Shown: piece by piece, positions 1 to 5,700 of the stretch
Position numbering within the stretch: position 1 is the stretch's first letter
How the letters are laid out: each line of letters opens with the position of its first letter
Assembly: GCA_003694775.1 (NCBI GenBank)
Contig: RFJV01000079.1
Span: forward strand, 1-6,349
DNA: 6,349 nucleotides
Reading direction: 5' to 3'
DNA from: Chloroflexota bacterium
Lineage (GTDB): Bacteria; Chloroflexota; Anaerolineae; 4572-78; J111
The notes under the pieces: model-generated
The model's database searches: none
The model's input: only the letters and a program-made list of their open reading frames with translations
Told to the model about the DNA's origin: nothing
Position numbers and translations under genes: made by a program

Positions 1-2553
1 CGTCATCTGGTGGTTGACCTGCCCCGGCCCGACGCGCTGTACCGGTACACTGCCGCGCCCTCTACCAAGATTTTCGACCGCCACGGAACCCTGCTCTATG
101 AAATCACCGACCCCCACCAGGGCCTGCATACTCCCCTGACCCTGGACGAGATACCCCTGGCCTGCCGTCAGGCCACCATCGCCACCGAGGATGCCAGCTT
201 TTATCAGAATCCCGGCGTGGACTTGTGGGCCATCCTGCGTGCCGTCTACCTGAACGTGCGCGGGGGACGGGTGGTCAGCGGGGGCAGTACCATCACCCAG
301 CAGTTGGCCCGCAACCTCCTGCTGTCCCCGCAGGAGCGGGTCGAAATCAGCCTGACCCGCAAACTGCGGGAGGCTATCCTGGCCTGGCGGCTGGCCCGTA
401 CCTACTCCAAAGACGAAATTCTGACCCTATATCTCAACGAAACCTACTACGGCAACCTGGCCCACGGCCTGGAAGCGGCCAGCCGGATTTACTTTGGCAA
501 GCGCGCCGCCGAACTGGACCTGGCCGAATGTGCCCTGCTGGCCGGCCTGCCGCAGAGTCCTTCGGCGTACAACCCGCTGGAAAATCCGGCCGCGGCCCGC
601 GCCCGGCAGGGCGTTGTGCTGGACCTGATGGTCAGGCACGGCGCTATCTCGCCCGCCGAAGCCTCCGCCGCGCGGCGGGAAAAGCTCCGCTTTGCCGCCG
701 CGCCCTTCCCCATCCAGGCCCCCCATTTTGTGATGTTCATCCGGGGCGAGCTGGAGCGCCGTTTTGGCCTGGAGGCCATCTACCGGCAGGGACTGCAGGT
801 CTACACCACTCTGGACCTGAACATCCAGAATACCGCCCTGCGGCTGGCCCGCTACCACCTGGACCGGCTGGAAAACCGCCGGGACGGCCTGCCCTCGCCC
901 AACGTGCGCAATGCGGCGGTGGTTGTTCTGGACCCGGCTTCCGGCCACCTGCTGGCGATGGTCGGTAGTCCCGATTATTTTGACCCCCGCATCGACGGCG
1001 CGGTCAACGCCGCGGTGATGGCTCGCCAGCCCGGTTCGTCTATCAAGCCTATCACCTATGCCGCCGCGTTCGACCCGCAGTTGGCCGGGACGTACGGCTA
1101 CCCGCCGCTGACCCCGGCCTCGATGGTGCTGGATGTGCGCACGGCTTTTTTGACCCGCGAGGGCCAGCCGTACGTACCCCAGAATTACGACCGCGCCTGG
1201 CGCGGCCCGGTGCTCCTGCGGCAAAGCCTGGCCAGCAGTTACAACCTGGCCGCGGTCAAGGTGCTGAACCACATCGGCCTGGAGGCGATGACCGACCTGT
1301 CCCGCCGGCTGGGGATTACCACCTTCGACAACCGGAACTTTGGCCTGGCCCTCACCCTGGGCGGTGGCGAAGTCCGCTTGCTGGAGCTGACCGCGGCCTA
1401 TGCCGCCTTTGCCGCCCGCGGTCGCCGGGTGGAGCCGGTCGCCATTACCCGCGTTACAGACCACCAGGGCCGGGTGCTGTACGAGTCGCCCAAAAATCTG
1501 AACCCCGGCCCGCAGGTGCTGGATGAACGGGTGGCCTACCTCATCACCGACATTCTGAGCGACAACTACGCCCGCCGCTCCACCTTTGGCGAAAACAGCC
1601 CCCTCCGCCTGAGCCGGCCCGCGGCGGCCAAAACCGGCACCACCCAGGACTGGCGGGACAACTGGACGGTCGGCTACACCCCCGATGTGGTGGTCGGTGT
1701 GTGGGTGGGCAATGCCGACAACGAGCCAATGCGCCACGTTACCGGCGTAACCGGCGCGGCCCCTATCTGGCACGATGTTATGGAAGAACTGCACAAGGGC
1801 CGCCCGGTTCGTACCTTCTCCCGCCCCGACGGCATTGTGGAGCAGACCGTCTGCGCCGATAACGGCCTCCTCCCCGCCAGCCCGGACGAATCCGAACCGG
1901 TCCGCAAAACTTTAGCCCCTGGGTCTATAGGGGAATTTTCGGTTAATCATTCATCATTCACCATTCACCATTCACAATTCGCCATCCCCTGCCCCTACAC
2001 GGTGGTGGAAAAATTCATCGCCGGCACGGAACCGCGGCAGGTAGACGACTGGCACCAGGCAGTCGCCATCGACCGGCGAACCGGCTTGCGGGCCGGGCCG
2101 GGCTGTCCGGTGGATTTTGTGGACTTCCAGACCTTCACCCTCTACCCGCCCGAAGCACAGGAATGGGCCAGAAAGCAGGGTATCCCCCAGCCGCCGCAGG
2201 CCTACTCCCCCCTCTGCCCCCTCAACCCGGCAGATACCCCATCGGCCTCATCTTCTCCACCTTCATCCCTCATCCCTCATCCTTTACTCCTGACCAGCCC
2301 CGACCCCGGCGCAGTCTTCCGGCTGTCGCCGCAGATACCGGCCTCGGTGCAGAAAGTGCGTGTCCGCGCCCAGCCTGCCGACCCCGCGGCCGTCCGCCAG
2401 ATTCGCCTGCTGGTCAACGGCCAGCCCTTTGCCGACGGGCCGGAAGCCCTGTGGCCTATGCAGGCCGGACGCTACACCTTCCAGGCTGTTGCCGTGGATA
2501 CCGCCGGAAAAGAAATCCGCTCCAATGCCGTAACGGTGGAGGTGGTGGAGTGA
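1..2553 (+). CDS. pbpC: Penicillin-binding protein 1C (bifunctional transglycosylase/transpeptidase), 5' partial
   Basis: This membrane-bound enzyme polymerises lipid II into glycan strands and cross-links the stem peptides. The frame is open to the window edge; a GTG at 10 is the first possible start, but the usual N-terminal membrane anchor is missing, so the true start lies upstream. Residues below count from that GTG. The GT51 domain (about 36-212) shows catalytic Glu60 in TEDASF, GGSTITQQLARN (91-102), and KLRE (118-121) followed by the YLNETYYG segment. The transpeptidase domain (about 300-590) has all three active-site motifs: S343-x-x-K346, S410-Y-N412 and K541-T-G-T544. A C-terminal BiPBP_C-like domain (about 762-845, ending in LLVNGQPF, WPMQAGRYTF and VAVDTAGK) marks the PBP1C class rather than PBP1A. 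Two low-complexity stretches (about 628-660 and 745-761) are encoded by heptad repeats. The TGA stop at 2551 abuts the spacer repeat array. The family call is firm; the substrate role is inferred from the family. Confidence 0.95.
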   Translation, partial: RHLVVDLPRPDALYRYTAAPSTKIFDRHGTLLYEITDPHQGLHTPLTLDEIPLACRQATIATEDASFYQNPGVDLWAILRAVYLNVRGGRVVSGGSTITQQLARNLLLSPQERVEISLTRKLREAILAWRLARTYSKDEILTLYLNETYYGNLAHGLEAASRIYFGKRAAELDLAECALLAGLPQSPSAYNPLENPAAARARQGVVLDLMVRHGAISPAEASAARREKLRFAAAPFPIQAPHFVMFIRGELERRFGLEAIYRQGLQVYTTLDLNIQNTALRLARYHLDRLENRRDGLPSPNVRNAAVVVLDPASGHLLAMVGSPDYFDPRIDGAVNAAVMARQPGSSIKPITYAAAFDPQLAGTYGYPPLTPASMVLDVRTAFLTREGQPYVPQNYDRAWRGPVLLRQSLASSYNLAAVKVLNHIGLEAMTDLSRRLGITTFDNRNFGLALTLGGGEVRLLELTAAYAAFAARGRRVEPVAITRVTDHQGRVLYESPKNLNPGPQVLDERVAYLITDILSDNYARRSTFGENSPLRLSRPAAAKTGTTQDWRDNWTVGYTPDVVVGVWVGNADNEPMRHVTGVTGAAPIWHDVMEELHKGRPVRTFSRPDGIVEQTVCADNGLLPASPDESEPVRKTLAPGSIGEFSVNHSSFTIHHSQFAIPCPYTVVEKFIAGTEPRQVDDWHQAVAIDRRTGLRAGPGCPVDFVDFQTFTLYPPEAQEWARKQGIPQPPQAYSPLCPLNPADTPSASSSPPSSLIPHPLLLTSPDPGAVFRLSPQIPASVQKVRVRAQPADPAAVRQIRLLVNGQPFADGPEALWPMQAGRYTFQAVAVDTAGKEIRSNAVTVEVVE
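1885..1986 (+). other. Probable in-frame insertion splitting a conserved PBP1C motif
   Basis: From memory of the family, PBP1C proteins carry a short conserved stretch after the transpeptidase domain in which a 'C..(S/N)GLLP' element is followed within a few residues by 'CP' and then 'E.FI.GTEP'. Here CADNGLLP (residues 615-622) and CPYTVVEKFIAGTEP (from 661) are both present but lie about 38 residues apart. The DNA between is much poorer in G+C: 28 of the 70 bases at 1911-1980 are G or C by hand count, against a clearly G+C-rich gene. Its right half is a heptad array. The reading frame is kept. The exact insertion borders are estimated. Confidence 0.6.
1942..1990 (+). repeat. Intragenic heptad array 1 (ATTCAYC units) within pbpC
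   Basis: Five contiguous 7-base units fill 1949-1983: ATTCATC, ATTCACC, ATTCACC, ATTCACA, ATTCGCC. Degenerate units flank them (GTTAATC at 1942, ATCCCCT at 1984). They are translated in the pbpC frame as a His/Ser/Phe/Ile-rich stretch (NHSSFTIHHSQFAI, residues 646-659). Seven is not a multiple of three, so each frame of such an array reads a 7-residue cycle. On the minus strand the units read GATGAAT/GGTGAAT, which ties them to the spacer array. Confidence 0.85.
2247..2288 (+). repeat. Intragenic heptad array 2 (CYTCATC units) within pbpC
   Basis: The best units are CTTCATC (2261-2267), CCTCATC (2268-2274) and CCTCATC (2275-2281). They are flanked by degenerate copies CTCATCT (2247), TCTCCAC (2254) and CTTTACT (2282). 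They encode SASSSPPSSLIPHPL (residues 745-759), a low-complexity linker directly before the BiPBP_C-like domain. The array has the same orientation as array 1, and its minus-strand unit GATGAGG belongs to the same family. Confidence 0.75.
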
Positions 2554-2621
2554 ACGACGAACGACCAATGATGCAGGACGAACGACGAATGACCAACGAC
2601 CAACGACGAAGGACGATTGGG
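2552..2621 (+). repeat. Spacer heptad array, left half (GAACGAC units)
   Basis: Ten uninterrupted 7-base units start inside the pbpC stop codon: GAACGAC, GAACGAC, CAATGAT, GCAGGAC, GAACGAC, GAATGAC, CAACGAC, CAACGAC, GAAGGAC, GATTGGG. The period of seven holds exactly over 70 bases although single bases vary, as in an old, diverged tandem array. In rotated form the plus-strand units read GACGAAC, GACGAAT, GACCAAC, GACGAAG, GACGATT. Confidence 0.88.
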
Positions 2622-2627
2622 CCAATC
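2615..2627. repeat. 13-base palindrome at the hinge of the spacer array
   Basis: GATTGG and CCAATC flank a single central G. The palindrome lies where the plus-strand GACGANN units end and the minus-strand GRCGATT units begin. As RNA it could give only a 5-bp stem with a 3-base loop, with no T run after it, so it is not a convincing terminator by itself. Confidence 0.6.
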
Positions 2628-2721
2628 TCCTAATCTCCAATCGCCAATCGTCAATCGCCAATCGTCAATCGCCAATCGTCAATCGTAAATCGTAAATCGT
2701 AAATCGTAAATCGTAAATCCA
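2622..2721 (-). repeat. Spacer heptad array, right half (CAATCGY then AAATCGT units)
   Basis: After two degenerate units (CAATCTC at 2623, TAATCTC at 2631) come twelve units in strict 7-base register from 2638. CAATCGC and CAATCGT alternate three times (2638-2679). These are followed by one more CAATCGT (2680), four AAATCGT (2687-2714) and a decayed AAATCCA (2715-2721). The alternation and the block of identical AAATCGT copies suggest growth by duplication of one- and two-unit blocks. On the minus strand the units read GACGATT/GGCGATT, the inverse orientation of the left half. The AAATCGT block places TAA stops in all three plus-strand frames (2686, 2693, 2700, 2707, 2714). Confidence 0.92.
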
Positions 2722-2728
2722 AAAGGGG
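2721..2728 (+). promoter_or_regulatory. Ribosome binding site of the alpha-2-macroglobulin gene
   Basis: AAAAGGGG lies seven bases before the ATG at 2736. It follows the last repeat unit directly and shares one base with it. An in-frame TAA at 2700 and the lack of any other start codon after it make 2736 the only reasonable start. Confidence 0.65.
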
Positions 2729-2735
2729 TTGTGAG

Positions 2736-5700
2736 ATGAGAACATTTGCTTCTGTCCTTGTTGTTGCCATCATCATCCTGCTGACCGCCTGTGCCCCGGC
2801 CACGCCGCCGCCTCCCGCGCCGGCCCAGCCGACGGTCCAGGCCCAGGCCGCGGAGGCGACCACTTCTCCCACCGTGGCCCCTGCCGAACCCTCGCCCACG
2901 TCCGAACCCCTGCCGCCGCTGGTCGTGCAGACTATCCCGGCGCCGGGCGAAGAACTGCCGGTCGATGGGGTGATTGAGCTGACTTTTGACCAGCCGATGG
3001 ACCGGGACAGCGTGGAAAAAGCCTTTGCCATTGAACCCGGTGCCAGCGCCGACGGCGTTTTTGAATGGCCCGATGACCGCACCGTCCGTTTTGCCTTCAA
3101 AAATGGCTTCGAGCGGGGCCAGCGCTACCGGGTCCGGCTGGTCGAAACGGCTAAAAGCCAGGCCGGTCTGGCCCTGCCGCGGCCTTTTGAACTGCGCTTC
3201 AGTACCGCCGGCTTCCTGGAAGTGACCACCGTTCAGCCCGCGGACGGGGCCGTCGATGTCCTGCCCGATTCCTCCGTGACCGTGGTCTTCAACCGGCCGG
3301 TGGTCCCGCTGACTGCCATCGAAAATCAGGCCGGTCTGCCCGACCCGCTGACCTTCGTGCCGCCCGTTACCGGCAAGGGGGAGTGGCTGAACACCTCCAT
3401 TTACCGCTTCACCCCCGCCGACGGTTTTGCCCCCGCTGTGCAGTACACCGCCCGCGTCTCCGCCGGTCTCACCGACGCGCTGGGGCAGGCCAGTCTGCCC
3501 GATGATTTCGAGTGGACCTTTACCACCGTCCAGCCGCGGGCCATCGCCAGCATCCCCGCCGACGGCGACTTTTACGTCAGCCCGACGCCGGTCATCAGTG
3601 TGACCTTCAACCAGCCGATGGACCGGGACAGCGTGGAAGAAAATTTTGAACTGCGCAGTATTGCCACCGGTGAACGGGTGCCGGGCCGCTTCGAGTGGGT
3701 GTCAGCCGGCCTCCGCCAGCCCGGCGGCGATACTTTTACCGGCTACTACGACTACAAGTATGCCGAGGGTGAAGGCCCGGAGCAGGTCGGCGTGGAAACG
3801 GTGATGTTCACCCCCGACGAGCCGCTGGATTTTGAAACCGGCTACATCATCAGCCTGCCCCGCGGCACCCGCGGTCAGGCCCCCGGCTCGGCCACCCCCG
3901 ACGATTTCATCGCCAGCTTCACCGTCACCCCTTACCCCGCGGTCCTCAAAACATCCCCCGCCGACGGTGATGAGGCCATCGACCCGTGGCGAAGCCTGGA
4001 AATCACCTTCAGCGCGCCGATGAATCCCGAAAGCCTCAAGGTGGGGCAGAATCTCATCATCGAGCCGACCATCGCCGTGACCGAGGTGTACACCTACTGG
4101 TGGAGCAGTAACACCCGTCTGCAGGTCAACTTCCCCACCAAAGCCAGCACCCGCTACAAGGTCACGCTTGGCCCGGACATCGAAGGCCGCTACGGCCATC
4201 CCCTCGACCGGACGACGACCATCACCTGGCGTACCCGCGCCAGCGACCCAATGCTCTTTATGCACAGTCCGGGCCGTATTGCCGCTTACAACGCCTATAC
4301 CGACACCCTGGCCTTTGTAACCGTGCGCAATCTGGGGCGGGTCAACTTTTCTCTCTACCGCCTGCCGGTGGATGACTTTTTGCGCCTCAACCGCAGTGAC
4401 TGGTGGGACGCCTGGCGCGACTACCGCCCCTCCGAGGACCAGCTTCTGGCCGAATGGTCAAAAACGGTCAGTCCCAAACTGAACCAGAACGCCATCTACC
4501 GGATAGACCTGGGCCGCGATGCCGGTCTGGGCGACCGCCTGCCGCCCGGCCTCTACTACTTTGAAGCCGCGGTCTCCTCCGATGACGTGTATCCCGAAGC
4601 CCGGCTGGGGAACACGCCCTCCCCGGAGCGAAAACTGCTGGTGGTCAGCAAGTACAACCTGACCCTCAAAACTTCCACCGCCGAGGCCCTGGCCTGGCTT
4701 ACCGACCTGCAAACCGGCCAGCCGGTATCCGGCGTGCCGCTGAGCTTTTTCGACCTGCCCGACCGGGCCGACTTTGTCCCCCTCGGTACGGCCCAAACCG
4801 ATGCCGACGGCGCGGCCCGCCTGGAGTTTCCCAACCGGCTCGACTCTTACTTCAACCGGGTGGTTATCGCCGGCGACCTGAATAACCCCGGCGACGAACT
4901 GGCCGTGGCCCTGAGCAACTGGGCCGACGGCATCGAGCGGTACTGGTTCAACAATGTCTCCGTGGAAGACTACCAACAACCGTACACCGCCCATTTCTAC
5001 ACCGACCGCGGGGTTTACCGGCCCGGACAGACGGTCTACTTCAAGGGCATCATCCGGCAGGATGACGACGCCCGCTACAGCCTGCCGCCGAAACGCGCCG
5101 TCCAGGTGACGGTGTACGACAGCCAGGGTAAGGAAATCTTCCAGGACGACCTGCCGCTCAGCGGCTTCGGCACGGTGAACGGTTCCGTCGCTCTGGACGA
5201 AAACGCGGCCCTGGGAAGCTACTTCCTGGAGGCGGTCTACAAGATTGATGACGACCAGAGCGTCACCTTTTCGGACGACTTCCTGGTGGCGGCCTACCGC
5301 AAGCCGGAGTTCCTGGTCACGGTGACCACCGACAGGCCGGAATACGTGCAGGGCGATACGGTTAATGTAACCGTGGCCGCGGAGTTCTTCTCCGGCGGCC
5401 CGGTCTCCAACGCCGATGTGCGCTGGACGCTCCTTTCCGATGACTACGTCTTCCGCCATCCGGACAAGGATTTCTACGACTTCACCGATTACGACCTCAG
5501 CCGGCAGGCCGCGGGCGGATTTGTGCCCGGCTTTGGCGAGGCCATCGCCGAGGGCCAGGGCCAGACCGATTCCGACGGACTCTTTACCTTCAGCGTCCCT
5601 GCCGACATCGCCGACCGGATTGCCAGCCAGCGCTTCACCTTCGATGTGGTGGTCACCGACATCAACGACCAGGAGGTGGCCGCTCAGGCCGAAGCCATCG

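Noticed and set aside
10..12. GTG at 10 as the true start of pbpC
   Set aside because: The frame is open upstream to base 1, and starting here would leave the enzyme without its N-terminal membrane anchor.
427..1794. 455-codon open frame on the minus strand
   Set aside because: It is antisense to the GT51 and transpeptidase domains of pbpC, with no family signature; a codon-bias shadow.
2163..2633. 156-codon plus-strand frame overlapping the pbpC end and the spacer
   Set aside because: It is out of frame with the conserved BiPBP_C-like domain and has Pro/Arg-rich low-complexity content; its end is repeat sequence.
2615..2640. Intrinsic terminator after pbpC
   Set aside because: The palindrome has at most a 5-bp stem in RNA and no T run follows; co-transcription with the next gene is more likely.
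2552..2721. CRISPR array
   Set aside because: Units are 7 bases in direct tandem with no spacers and no cas genes nearby.
2630..2735. Separate promoter for the macroglobulin gene
   Set aside because: The A+T-rich array has no convincing -35/-10 pair; its A+T content comes from the repeat unit.
2651..3100. 149-codon minus-strand frame ending in an RFTIYDLRFTIDD-like tail
   Set aside because: The tail is just translated heptad repeat and the rest is antisense to the lipoprotein signal and first Ig domain.
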